NCBI GenBank assembly: GCA_036653215.1
Contig: JAVVUK010000024.1
Location: forward strand, 1 to 19,403
DNA: 19,403 bases
Source: JADFUS01 sp036653215
Lineage (GTDB): Bacteria > Bacteroidota > Bacteroidia > Bacteroidales > Rikenellaceae
Direction of reading: 5' to 3'
A program made the position numbers and the translations under genes. The notes below the pieces were generated by a model that worked only from the letters and a program-made list of their open reading frames with translations, was not told the DNA's origin and made no database searches. Positions 8,718 to 15,155 of the stretch are shown here, piece after piece (the stretch's first letter is position 1; the number at the start of each line of letters is the position of its first letter).

Positions 8718-8760
8718 AATAACTACATATGAATATGACAAAAATAGTTATTATCATATT
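8718..8760. repeat. Two interleaved inverted repeats before the AraC-type gene
   Basis: AATAACTA (8718-8725) pairs with TAGTTATT (8745-8752), and AATATGA (8732-8738) pairs with TCATATT (8754-8760). The arms alternate left1-left2-right1-right2. They end 12 bases before the putative -7 element, a position suited to operator sites. The sequence is AT-rich, so chance cannot be excluded. Confidence 0.4.
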
Positions 8761-8772
8761 GAGAACTTTTTT

Positions 8773-8780
8773 TAACTTTG
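8773..8780 (+). promoter_or_regulatory. Possible -7 element of the AraC-type regulator gene
   Basis: TAACTTTG fits TAnnTTTG and lies 62 bases before the ATG at 8843. There is no convincing TTTG at the -33 position, so the promoter may be weak or need an activator. Confidence 0.4.
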
Positions 8781-8842
8781 TCTGTATGCCGCTGCGATAT
8801 GACTTTTATAGAACGGCTATCCCAATAAACTGAAGAAATACT

Positions 8843-9937
8843 ATGGATTATAATATATTATTAAATATGGTGCTTCATCTCAACGCATTTGCCTCGTTGT
8901 TGTGTGCTTTATTATTATTTGCCAGAAGAAAAGATAGTGATAAGTCAAGAGTGATATTGGCATTTTGCTATGCTACTTGGGGAGTGATGGTGCTTGCAAG
9001 TGTCGTTTATCATTATGATAGTGTTACATTTACGATAAACCAAGTGTTCTCAATAATAAGTTTAAATATTGTTGTGCTTGACATCTTTATTATGTCTCTA
9101 TATCCGACTTATGTGATTTATCCCGGTAGAAAATCTATAATAAATATTATCTTAATATTTATCCCATATCTTATTATAAATGTTATTATTTGGCTATTTA
9201 AAATAGAATTTAGAGAATTACACTCTTTTAATGAGATATTGCAGTATATAGGAGAATATAATGTATGGATTAGATTTGTATTTATAATATATATGCTCAT
9301 CGTGATCCTTTTTGTTTTTTATCTCCCTTACAGAAATACCAGAAGTTGTGTAAATCTAAATTGGATCCGCAAGTACATCTTAGGAATGTTAGGTATTATG
9401 TTCTTCTACATAATATGGCTATTTACGGGTACGGTGATGTCAAATATTATACTAAATGCTTATTGTGTTGTCTTTTGCCTCATAATGACTTATCAAGAGT
9501 TATATACTCGTATATCGCTCAATGTTGGGGAGAGTATTGAGCATGATGATGCTAATATTAATGCTAAAATCCATGCTGATAAATCTCCTTTGCATAAAAG
9601 GCTATTATCCCTGTTACATGAAAAGCCACTATGGCGAGATCCGGATATAACAATCACAGATTTAGCAACAATGCTTGGCACTAATCGTACAACCCTTTCT
9701 AAGGTAATTAAAGATGCCGGATATGATGGATTTTATGGCTTAATAAATACTTGTAGAGTAAAAGAGTTTATTTACATCATCGAGCATGAAAAAATAAAAG
9801 GCATTCATGATACTTTTTATGATGTTGGGTTTAGATCAAAAGCGACAGCTATTCGATATTTCCGTCAACAGACTGGAGTAACACCATCAAGTTATATTCA
9901 GCAATTAGTCGCTACACGAAACGTAAATCAAGCCTAA
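8843..9937 (+). CDS. Membrane-anchored AraC-family transcriptional regulator
   Basis: A 364-residue protein with an integral-membrane N-terminal half and a DNA-binding C-terminal half. About seven hydrophobic segments are visible, near residues 7-27, 37-57, 65-87, 98-119, 141-161, 177-196 and 199-217. An acidic linker (228-248) follows. Residues 250-355 form a double helix-turn-helix AraC domain: DITITDLATMLGTNRTTLSKVIK is the first HTH, and the second ends in DVGFRSKATAIRYFRQQTG, the conserved AraC signature, followed by VTPSSYIQQL. This layout is common in Bacteroidota and suggests a sensor that binds DNA from the membrane. Ligand and targets are unknown. The interleaved inverted repeats upstream could be self-regulatory sites (inference). 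Confidence 0.88.
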   Translation: MDYNILLNMVLHLNAFASLLCALLLFARRKDSDKSRVILAFCYATWGVMVLASVVYHYDSVTFTINQVFSIISLNIVVLDIFIMSLYPTYVIYPGRKSIINIILIFIPYLIINVIIWLFKIEFRELHSFNEILQYIGEYNVWIRFVFIIYMLIVILFVFYLPYRNTRSCVNLNWIRKYILGMLGIMFFYIIWLFTGTVMSNIILNAYCVVFCLIMTYQELYTRISLNVGESIEHDDANINAKIHADKSPLHKRLLSLLHEKPLWRDPDITITDLATMLGTNRTTLSKVIKDAGYDGFYGLINTCRVKEFIYIIEHEKIKGIHDTFYDVGFRSKATAIRYFRQQTGVTPSSYIQQLVATRNVNQA

Positions 9938-9955
9938 TAGTCCCTTATATATAAT

Positions 9956-10002
9956 AAAAACAGAGATAACACGCTTATTATCAGTGTGTTATCTCTGTTT
10001 TT
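9956..10002. terminator. Bidirectional terminator between the AraC-type gene and ssrA
   Basis: A 17-bp perfect stem (9956-9972 with 9986-10002) surrounds a 13-base loop. The arm ends are A5 and T5, so a U-run follows the hairpin on either strand. It lies 18 bases behind the AraC-type stop codon and directly behind the tmRNA 3' end on the opposite strand, so it can serve both convergent transcripts. Confidence 0.9.
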
Positions 10003-10003
10003 G

Positions 10004-10398
10004 TGGAGCTGGAGGGAGTCGAACCCTCGTCCAAACAAGGAATATGAAAGCTTTCTACATACTTAGCCTACGATTGATTTTTGTGAGCCGATCGGGGGAA
10101 GGCACCCCTAAGACAACTCCTTAGCCTATAAATTTCGCTCGTGGTTATAGACATCTCACAAGCTATCCCCTCTTTATGATACCTGTAACCGAGAGCCGAA
10201 AGGAGGGGCTCAGGGTAAGGTACTCGTCTAACGACCCCTTGGGTCATCGGATTAAGCTAATCTTCTTTGAAAATTAAGCAGCAAGTCTATAGCTATTATC
10301 GCCATTTGAAATTTTGAGCGTTGATATTTACGAGCCACCACACAATGCTCGGTATGCTTACAGTCACTATCTACAAGCTGTCAAAACCAGTCAGCCCC
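10004..10398 (-). ncRNA. ssrA: Transfer-messenger RNA (tmRNA)
   Basis: A one-piece tmRNA of about 395 bases that rescues stalled ribosomes and tags incomplete proteins for proteolysis. Read on the minus strand, it starts GGGGCTGACTGGTTTTGACAGC at 10398, a typical tmRNA 5' end. It ends in a T-arm GAGGGTTCGACTCCCTC followed by CAGCTCCA, whose AGCTCC pairs with GGGGCT to form the tRNA-like acceptor stem. The genome continues CAA rather than CCA after the discriminator A at 10004, so CCA must be added by enzyme. The tag reading frame (complement of 10277-10303, TAA at 10274-10276) reads GDNSYRLAA. The other strong hairpins expected of the pseudoknots are present but were not folded. A terminator lies just downstream. 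The nearest consensus promoter is more than 360 bases upstream, beyond the repeats and the gap. Confidence 0.95.
10277..10303 (-). other. tmRNA proteolysis tag frame, GDNSYRLAA
   Basis: The codons GGC GAT AAT AGC TAT AGA CTT GCT GCT run on the minus strand and end in TAA at 10274-10276. Tags from Bacteroidota that I recall have the pattern GExNYALAA. Here the same skeleton carries Asp for Glu, Ser for Asn and Arg for the first Ala of ALAA. The resume codon is inferred by comparison with those tags. Confidence 0.85.
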
Positions 10399-10412
10399 TT
10401 TTTCTTTTAAAA

Positions 10413-10495
10413 TTGCGTCTTGCGTCGTTGGACATCAGATGAAAAAATGCTCACGTACCAGATGTACGCTCCGCTTTTTTCCCTTTGTCCGCCTA
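10413..10495. repeat. Palindromic intergenic repeat, copy 1
   Basis: The unit starts with two tandem TTGCGTC heptamers (10413-10426). The centre is an imperfect palindrome: GGACA (10430-10434) faces TGTCC (10486-10490), A6 faces T6, and CGTAC faces GTACG around the loop CAGAT. Its first 55 bases (10413-10467) recur without change at 10535-10589. The boundary on the right is approximate. It sits 14 bases upstream of the tmRNA 5' end. Confidence 0.85.
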
Positions 10496-10534
10496 CCAAT
10501 ACATCAATTTTAAACAGAAAAATATCGTTCTCTT

Positions 10535-10720
10535 TTGCGTCTTGCGTCGTTGGACATCAGATGAAAAAATGCTCACGTACCAGATGTACNNNNNNNNNNN
10601 NNNNNNNNNNNNNNNNNNNNNNNNNNNNNNNNNNNNNNNNNNNNNNNNNNNNNNNNNNNNNNNNNNNNNNNNNNNNNNNNNNNNNNNNNGCTCCGCTTTA
10701 ATACACCTTTGTCAACCTCA
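10535..10720. repeat. Palindromic intergenic repeat, copy 2, broken by the gap
   Basis: Bases 10535-10589 are identical to 10413-10467, giving a period of 122 bases. The N-run then begins. After it, GCTCCGCTTT (10690-10699) matches 10468-10477, the expected continuation, and a diverged right arm (CCTTTGTCAACC) follows. The gap therefore falls inside a repeat unit. It may hide zero, one or many further units. Confidence 0.75.
10590..10689. other. Assembly gap, 100 N
   Basis: Exactly 100 N in a row, which is the usual placeholder for a gap of unknown size. Both edges lie in repeat sequence, so the assembler probably stopped because of the repeat. Any distance measured across it is unreliable. 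Confidence 0.97.
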
Positions 10721-10733
10721 AGCCTTAAAGAGT

Positions 10734-10760
10734 AGAACAGACCTGTGACCTATCTGTTCT
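10734..10760. repeat. Small inverted repeat next to the ssrA-side promoter
   Basis: AGAACAGA (10734-10741) and TCTGTTCT (10753-10760) form an 8-bp perfect stem with an 11-base loop. On the minus strand this would be the very start of the transcript from the promoter at 10766-10796, so it may protect or regulate that 5' end. Confidence 0.55.
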
Positions 10761-10765
10761 TTGTG

Positions 10766-10796
10766 CAAAGATACGCAATATTTAAGCCATTACAAA
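10766..10796 (-). promoter_or_regulatory. Consensus promoter facing ssrA
   Basis: On the minus strand TTTG (complement of 10793-10796) is followed after exactly 19 bases by TATCTTTG (complement of 10766-10773), a perfect Bacteroidota promoter. The expected start is near 10762. The only genic feature downstream is ssrA, after the repeats and gap. No CAAAnnTA element is visible between 10399 and 10589. Confidence 0.75.
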
Positions 10797-10805
10797 AAAA
10801 AGTTA

Positions 10806-10813
10806 TATCTTTG
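10806..10813 (+). promoter_or_regulatory. -7 element of the murB-tilS-msrA promoter
   Basis: TATCTTTG fits the Bacteroidota -7 consensus and lies 22 bases before the murB ATG. A weak -33 partner TTTA lies at 10781-10784 with a 21-base spacer. Its -33 region overlaps the promoter that faces ssrA. Confidence 0.65.
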
Positions 10814-10834
10814 TGTAAGATAAATTGAGTGTAG

Positions 10835-11836
10835 ATGAATATAATAAAAGATAAGAATTTAAAGACCTTAAATACATTTTCTTTTGATGTGAAGGCATCC
10901 GAGTATGCCGAATTTGAAAATTTAGAACAGCTGCGAGAAATATTAAGAACGGCAAAAAGTGAAAAATGGTATCTCCTTTCTGGTGGTAGTAATACTCTTT
11001 TTAGTTCTAATTATCAAGGACTTGTAATCCATCCTGTGGGGTGTGCTATTTCTGTAGAACGAGAAAATGATAATGAGGCTTTCGTGAAAGTGGAGGCTGG
11101 CGTGGTGTGGGATGATTTTGTGTGTTACGCCCTTGATCATGGGTTTTATGGTGCGGAGAACCTATCTATAATTCCAGGACTTGTGGGTGCTGCTCCTGTG
11201 CAAAATATAGGTGCTTATGGTGTTGAAGCGAAAGATGTTATCGAGAGTGTGGAGGTCTATATGCTTGACCAAGATGAAGTTGTTACCTTAAATGCTGAAG
11301 ATTGTATGTTCGGCTATCGTGATAGTGTATTTAAAAAAGAACTTCATGGCAAGGCGATTGTTTTGAGCGTTCTTTTCCGTATGTCAAAAAGTTTTATCCC
11401 TGTGCTGAAATATGGAAATCTAACCTCTGTTGTTGGTGAGGTGGGAACTTTTACGGCTCATGAGTTGCGAGAAAAGATAATAGAAATAAGAGAGAGTAAA
11501 CTCCCTGATTATAAAGTTATTGGTAATGGTGGAAGCTTCTTTAAAAATCCTATCGTGAGTGAAAATATAGCTAATGATCTGAAAACTCAGTATCCTACGA
11601 TGCCTTCTTATCCTGACGAGAAAGGTGTTAAGATCCCTGCCGGTTGGTTGATCGAACAAATGGGGTGGAAGGGTGTTCGTAGGGGTGATGCCGGAGTTTA
11701 TGAAAAGCAAGCTCTTGTGTTGGTGAATTTTGGGAGTGCCTCTCCAAAAGAGGTGTTGATGCTTGCCAATGACATAATAAATTCTGTGAAAGAGAAATTT
11801 GGTATTCTCATATCTCCGGAGATAAATATAATTTAG
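10835..11836 (+). CDS. murB: UDP-N-acetylenolpyruvoylglucosamine reductase
   Basis: A cytoplasmic FAD enzyme that uses NADPH to reduce UDP-GlcNAc-enolpyruvate to UDP-MurNAc, the second committed step of peptidoglycan synthesis. It has 333 residues, normal for a type I (E. coli-like) MurB. The FAD-binding part shows LSGGSNTLF (48-56) and IPGLVGAAPVQNIGAYGVE (113-131). The type I substrate loop has FGYRDSVFK with Arg162. The GNGGSFFKNP motif carries the proton-donor Ser234, and the C-terminal SPEINII has the catalytic Glu329. IPAGWLIEQMGWKG (268-280) is also conserved. The gene is first in a three-gene row and has its own promoter about 22 bases upstream. tilS starts 3 bases behind its stop. 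Confidence 0.97.
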   Translation: MNIIKDKNLKTLNTFSFDVKASEYAEFENLEQLREILRTAKSEKWYLLSGGSNTLFSSNYQGLVIHPVGCAISVERENDNEAFVKVEAGVVWDDFVCYALDHGFYGAENLSIIPGLVGAAPVQNIGAYGVEAKDVIESVEVYMLDQDEVVTLNAEDCMFGYRDSVFKKELHGKAIVLSVLFRMSKSFIPVLKYGNLTSVVGEVGTFTAHELREKIIEIRESKLPDYKVIGNGGSFFKNPIVSENIANDLKTQYPTMPSYPDEKGVKIPAGWLIEQMGWKGVRRGDAGVYEKQALVLVNFGSASPKEVLMLANDIINSVKEKFGILISPEINII

Positions 11837-11839
11837 ATA

Positions 11840-13165
11840 ATGTTAAATTCTTTTGAGAGCTATTTGTCAACAAGGCATTTAGCTACTAAAAATGATAAGA
11901 TACTACTTGCCGTTAGTGGTGGGGTAGACTCTATGGTTATGTACGACCTTTTCTATAAGGGAGGTTACGATATTGCTCTTGCTCATTGTAATTTCTCTCT
12001 TCGTGGGGAGGAGGCGGATGGTGAGAGTGAGATGGTGCGTCGCATTGCTGCCGAGCGTGGCACAGAGTTTCATTTTGTGCGTTTCGATACGTTGGGTGCT
12101 ATGCGTGACGGTGGAAAATCGATGCAGGAGACTGCTCGTGCGTTGCGTTATGAGTGGTTCGATCGTTTGGCGAAGGATGGTGGATATACCAAAATTGCTA
12201 TTGCCCATAATATAAACGATTCTGTTGAGACCTTTTTCATAAATTCTATTCGTGGGTGTGGCGTTCGTGGATTAACAGGCATCACAATATCTCGAAATAA
12301 TATAATTAGACCTATATCTTTCCTCTCACGTTATGAGATTGAGGCTTATGCCCAAAGGGAGGGTGTCGAATATCGTAACGACTCTTCAAATAATTCGATT
12401 AAATATTTAAGGAATAAAATACGTCATCTTATCCTTCCTAAAATATTAGAGATAGCACCTACATATCTCTCGGTGATGTCAGAAAATATGGAACGTGTGT
12501 CGGAGGCAGTCTCTTTTATCGATAGTGCAATAGAGAAGATGCGTCAAGAGGTGATTAGAAAAGAGGATGATCTTTTGGTGGTGAGCCTTTCTAAGATAGA
12601 CAAGGGAAGCCTTAATTTTGTTACTTATGAGTTATTAAAGGAGTTTGGATTTAACAGTAGCACAGTTAGCGATATAGTTAGATGTTATAACAATAGCGAT
12701 ACGGCACGTTGGTTTAATAGCCATACAAATAGGGGTTATCTGCAAGGAGATGAGTTTTTGATAGAGATAACTCGTGGTGGTGGAGTTTCCTTTTTGGTGG
12801 AGAAGCTGTCTCGTGTTGATGTTAAAAGTCTGAATGTGGGGACTGAAACGGCTCTTTTGGACTATGATAAGTTGACTCTTCCTATTACGATACGTACTTG
12901 GCGTGATGGCGATAGCTTCGTGCCTTTTGGCATGAAAGGACGTAAAAAGGTGGGTGATTATATGAGTGACACGAAGAAAAATATATTTGAACGTGATAGG
13001 CAGATGGTTGCGGAGTGTCTTGTGAAAGGGAAAAGTGAAATAGTGTGGGTTGTGGGAGAACGTCCTTCAGACCTTACAAAGATAGATAACGATACAAAAA
13101 CGATTTTGAAAATAACAAAATTAAAAAACGATGAAAAAGATAGTTGTTTTATTACTGTTGGTTAG
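11840..13165 (+). CDS. tilS: tRNA(Ile)-lysidine synthetase
   Basis: Uses ATP and lysine to convert C34 of the CAU-anticodon tRNA-Ile to lysidine, so that it reads AUA and is charged with isoleucine. It is normally essential. It has 441 residues, within the range of long TilS proteins. The N-terminal PP-loop ATPase motif is SGGVDS (26-31). AHCNFSLRGEEAD (48-60) and AIAHNINDSVET (the family's H-xx-D-x-x-ET region) follow, then RGCGVRGLTGI. The C-terminal tRNA-binding domain carries WRDGDSFVPFGMKGRKKVGDYMSD. It starts 3 bases after murB and overlaps msrA by 35 bases, so the three genes are probably one transcript. Confidence 0.96.
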   Translation: MLNSFESYLSTRHLATKNDKILLAVSGGVDSMVMYDLFYKGGYDIALAHCNFSLRGEEADGESEMVRRIAAERGTEFHFVRFDTLGAMRDGGKSMQETARALRYEWFDRLAKDGGYTKIAIAHNINDSVETFFINSIRGCGVRGLTGITISRNNIIRPISFLSRYEIEAYAQREGVEYRNDSSNNSIKYLRNKIRHLILPKILEIAPTYLSVMSENMERVSEAVSFIDSAIEKMRQEVIRKEDDLLVVSLSKIDKGSLNFVTYELLKEFGFNSSTVSDIVRCYNNSDTARWFNSHTNRGYLQGDEFLIEITRGGGVSFLVEKLSRVDVKSLNVGTETALLDYDKLTLPITIRTWRDGDSFVPFGMKGRKKVGDYMSDTKKNIFERDRQMVAECLVKGKSEIVWVVGERPSDLTKIDNDTKTILKITKLKNDEKDSCFITVG

Positions 13166-13652
13166 TCTCTCTTTTGTGTCATATGCAAAAAAGAGTACCG
13201 CTACTATGGAAAGAGCTTATTTTGCAGGGGGCTGTTTTTGGGGAGTTGAATATTTTATGCAACAATGTAAAGGTGTCATTAATACTACCTCTGGACTTAT
13301 GGGGGAGACCGACGATATTGAAGATGCAGAAGTTGTAGAGGTAGTCTTCAATCCGACAATTGTGACATATAAAGATCTTGCGAAGATATTTTTTGAGATC
13401 CACGACCCAACGCAACTTAATCGACAAGGAGAAGATGAGGGTGTTGAATATCGTTCCGAGATATTTTATTGTAACCCTCAACAAAAGAAAATAGCAGGTA
13501 AATTAATAAAAACACTTCGCAAAAAGGATTATGACGTGGTAACAAGGCTCACTCCGGCATCCGAATTTATTGCTGAGTTAGATGAACACCAAGACTATTA
13601 TAGACGTCAAGGTACTCTTCCTGCTTGCCACTTACGTGTTAAACGTTTCTAA
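13131..13652 (+). CDS. msrA: Peptide-methionine (S)-S-oxide reductase, exported form
   Basis: Reduces methionine-S-sulfoxide in damaged proteins. The 173 residues begin with a signal peptide (VVLLLLVSLSFVSYA, cleavage near 19), so it probably acts in the periplasm. GGCFWGVE carries the catalytic Cys35; Glu67 (DAEVVEV) corresponds to the acid in the usual GHAE motif. HDPTQLNRQGEDEGVEYRSEIFY (91-113) is the conserved substrate region, and the C-terminal ACHLRV has a probable recycling Cys166. The stretch between SGLMG and AEVVEV is about 11 residues shorter than in E. coli MsrA and lacks the usual NPTYxxV segment with its active-site tyrosine. Its start lies 35 bases inside tilS. Its stop overlaps the convergent permease gene by 4 bases. 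Confidence 0.9.
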   Translation: MKKIVVLLLLVSLSFVSYAKKSTATMERAYFAGGCFWGVEYFMQQCKGVINTTSGLMGETDDIEDAEVVEVVFNPTIVTYKDLAKIFFEIHDPTQLNRQGEDEGVEYRSEIFYCNPQQKKIAGKLIKTLRKKDYDVVTRLTPASEFIAELDEHQDYYRRQGTLPACHLRVKRF

Positions 13653-14575
13653 TTCATGGCGTTGTGCGGTGGGACTATGCCCTTCGACTTTTGGTACGAC
13701 CTAATTACTAAGTAAACTCCTATAAATACAATTATAGAGGCGATTGCTTTCGTTGTTGTCATGGTATCTTGACGTAATATTATTGATAATATAGTTGCCA
13801 CGACAGGCATTATATATGCGTATATGCTAACTACTGTTGGTTTTACGGTGCGTAATGCTTTTAGAAACAGAAGATTAGGAATTAGTGTTGGGATGAGTAC
13901 CACATATGTGAAGATAGCCCATGCGTCGGTGGTGAAAAGGTGATATTCGACTTTGGGAGCGTAATATATTGCAAAAGGAAGGGCAAATATGGCGGCAAAT
14001 ATATAAAACCCTCGTATCAGTGTTAGAGAATGGTATTTTTTCATTAAATCTTTTACCCAAATAAGATATATAGAAGTGCTTAGTGTGCTTAAAAATACTA
14101 TTATGTTGCCCACCATCCTATGTGGTGCTGTTACACTTCCCTTTTCGCTGTTAAATATTATTATGCAAGTGCCAATTAAGCCTAAAGCTATGCCAAATGT
14201 CTTTAGGGTTGTTATCTTGTCTATTTTTAAGATTACAGATATAAGAAGCACCATTACGGGTCCTATACTCGATATTATAGAGGCATCTATGGGGGTAGTG
14301 TCGCTCATACCGAGCATTAAAAGTCCTTTTTTTATAAGTCCCATAAGCAATCCGGCGACTGCAAATTTCCATAAGTCTCCTTTGTCTATCTTTTCCCATT
14401 TGCTAAATAATACTGAAATAAGACATACCACTCCACATACGACCAATGTGATGCTTGTCATGGCATATGGGTCTATAAATGAACTAAATAGGTATTTATA
14501 CATGGAATAATCTACCGACCATAATAGATAGCCGACGATGATCATGATATATGGTTTTAGCGACTTCTTGTCCAT
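13649..14575 (-). CDS. EamA/DMT-family permease
   Basis: A 308-residue inner-membrane protein with about ten hydrophobic segments arranged as two EamA repeats (residues 8-137 and 154-292), as in the drug/metabolite transporter superfamily. Typical family features are the start YIMIIVGYLLWSVDY, the GxxLGLIGT-like segment IALGLIGTCII at the end of repeat 1, and the segment AIASIIVFIGVYLVI at the end of repeat 2. The exported compound cannot be predicted from the sequence. No consensus promoter is seen before it. The terminator of the upstream PepSY-like gene lies only about 13 bases ahead of its start, so expression may come from an unrecognised promoter or read-through. Confidence 0.9.
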   Translation of the reverse strand: MDKKSLKPYIMIIVGYLLWSVDYSMYKYLFSSFIDPYAMTSITLVVCGVVCLISVLFSKWEKIDKGDLWKFAVAGLLMGLIKKGLLMLGMSDTTPIDASIISSIGPVMVLLISVILKIDKITTLKTFGIALGLIGTCIIIFNSEKGSVTAPHRMVGNIIVFLSTLSTSIYLIWVKDLMKKYHSLTLIRGFYIFAAIFALPFAIYYAPKVEYHLFTTDAWAIFTYVVLIPTLIPNLLFLKALRTVKPTVVSIYAYIMPVVATILSIILRQDTMTTTKAIASIIVFIGVYLVIRSYQKSKGIVPPHNAMN

Positions 14576-14586
14576 TGATTTATCAT

Positions 14587-14622
14587 TAAAAAAGGACGCA
14601 GAGTGTTGGTCATACGTCCTTT
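14587..14622 (-). terminator. Terminator after the PepSY-like gene
   Basis: On the minus strand AAAGGACG (complement of 14615-14622) pairs with CGTCCTTT (complement of 14591-14598) around a 16-base loop and runs into T residues (complement of 14588-14593). It begins 10 bases behind the TAA of the minus-strand gene ending at 14632. Confidence 0.75.
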
Positions 14623-14631
14623 CGTTTATTG

Positions 14632-15051
14632 CTAATTACAGCACGGTTTTAATTTAGAATCGAACTTCAACTCTTTGCCGTTCGATAATTTAAGGTCATA
14701 ACCGCCATCGTCATCTTTTTCTACTTTATGCACTGTCATGCCGCTGTGTTTTGCTGTTAGCTCTTTTTGTATAGCTTGTGGAAGTACGCTCATAGGAACA
14801 GATCCTGTGGTGCATTCTATGTCTTTCCATACGCCCTTAGCGTCAAATTCAACAGAAGTGCCATCTGTCATCATTACCTTATAATCACGATCATCCATCA
14901 TTGCTGATGTCACCTTATTATTAGGAAAGGCTTTTGTTAAAAACATCTGTGCTGCTTGAGGCATTTTCGAGATGTCGATTTTCTTGTCGATAGCCATTGC
15001 ATTACCTTGTATTGCAAATAGCGAGATTAGGAGTATGAGTAGCTTTTTCAT
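14632..15051 (-). CDS. Periplasmic PepSY-like (beta-lactamase-inhibitor-like) protein
   Basis: A 139-residue exported protein starting at MKKLLILLISLFAI; an earlier in-frame ATG at 15093 would put 14 non-hydrophobic residues before the signal peptide and is rejected. Cleavage is likely after AMA (residue 20). The mature part holds two related halves: YKVMMTDGTSVEFDAKGVWKDIE and YDLKLSNGKELKFDSKLKP, each preceded by a helix with Pro and Ala (MPQAAQMFLTKAFP and LPQAIQKEL). This helix-plus-strands layout fits the PepSY-like family (PF11396), common in Bacteroidota and of uncertain function. It ends in CCN. A -7-like TATTTTTG (complement of 15078-15085) lies 27 bases upstream, without a -33 partner. 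A terminator follows, so it is probably transcribed alone. Confidence 0.8.
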   Translation of the reverse strand: MKKLLILLISLFAIQGNAMAIDKKIDISKMPQAAQMFLTKAFPNNKVTSAMMDDRDYKVMMTDGTSVEFDAKGVWKDIECTTGSVPMSVLPQAIQKELTAKHSGMTVHKVEKDDDGGYDLKLSNGKELKFDSKLKPCCN

Positions 15052-15104
15052 AAATGAATTGTTTTCACATCCTTTCGCAAAAATAATGCCCAAATATAAA
15101 CAAG

Positions 15105-15135
15105 TTTGATTGCAACTTGGTTTGTATTATCTTTG
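15105..15135 (+). promoter_or_regulatory. Consensus promoter of the MFS permease gene
   Basis: TTTG at 15105-15108, 19 bases, then TATCTTTG at 15128-15135. The predicted transcript start near 15139 lies downstream of the ATG at 15117, which settles the start of the permease gene at 15156. Confidence 0.8.
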
Positions 15136-15155
15136 TGAAATATTTAAATTTATTT

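Larger units (their letters stand above)
8499..8842. other. AT-rich 344-base intergenic stretch with inverted repeats
   Basis: No gene is recognisable. The stretch holds a 10-bp perfect inverted repeat (8538-8547 with 8572-8581), two interleaved inverted repeats (8718-8725 with 8745-8752, and 8732-8738 with 8754-8760), and a -7-like element at 8773-8780. It lies between two divergently oriented genes, so operators are the simplest explanation. No ribosomal, tRNA or known riboswitch core was recognised. Confidence 0.5.

Noticed and set aside
8718..8760. RNA pseudoknot or riboswitch
   Set aside because: The candidate -7 element at 8773-8780 places the transcript start downstream, so this stretch would not be in the RNA. 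No known riboswitch core was recognised.
10004..10045. A tRNA gene, because of the T-arm-like sequence
   Set aside because: The T-arm and acceptor belong to the tmRNA tRNA-like domain. No anticodon arm lies at tRNA distance, and the matching 5' acceptor half is near 10398.
10413..10589. CRISPR-like array
   Set aside because: Only two copies are visible. The 55-base unit is long and itself a palindrome, there are no cas genes, and the spacing includes sequence related to the repeat's right arm. A REP/MITE-like element fits better.
10420..10748. Two ORFs running through the N-run
   Set aside because: They exist only because N is translated as unknown residues. Their readable part is the palindromic repeat, with no protein-like composition.
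14076..14510. Plus-strand ORF of 144 codons
   Set aside because: It is antisense to the well-supported EamA permease and has no family features.
15052..15093. Earlier start for the PepSY-like protein
   Set aside because: It puts 14 residues before a normal signal peptide and would cover the -7-like element at 15078-15085.
15117..15155. Longer N-terminus for the MFS permease (start at 15117)
   Set aside because: This start lies upstream of the transcript start predicted from the consensus promoter at 15105-15135.
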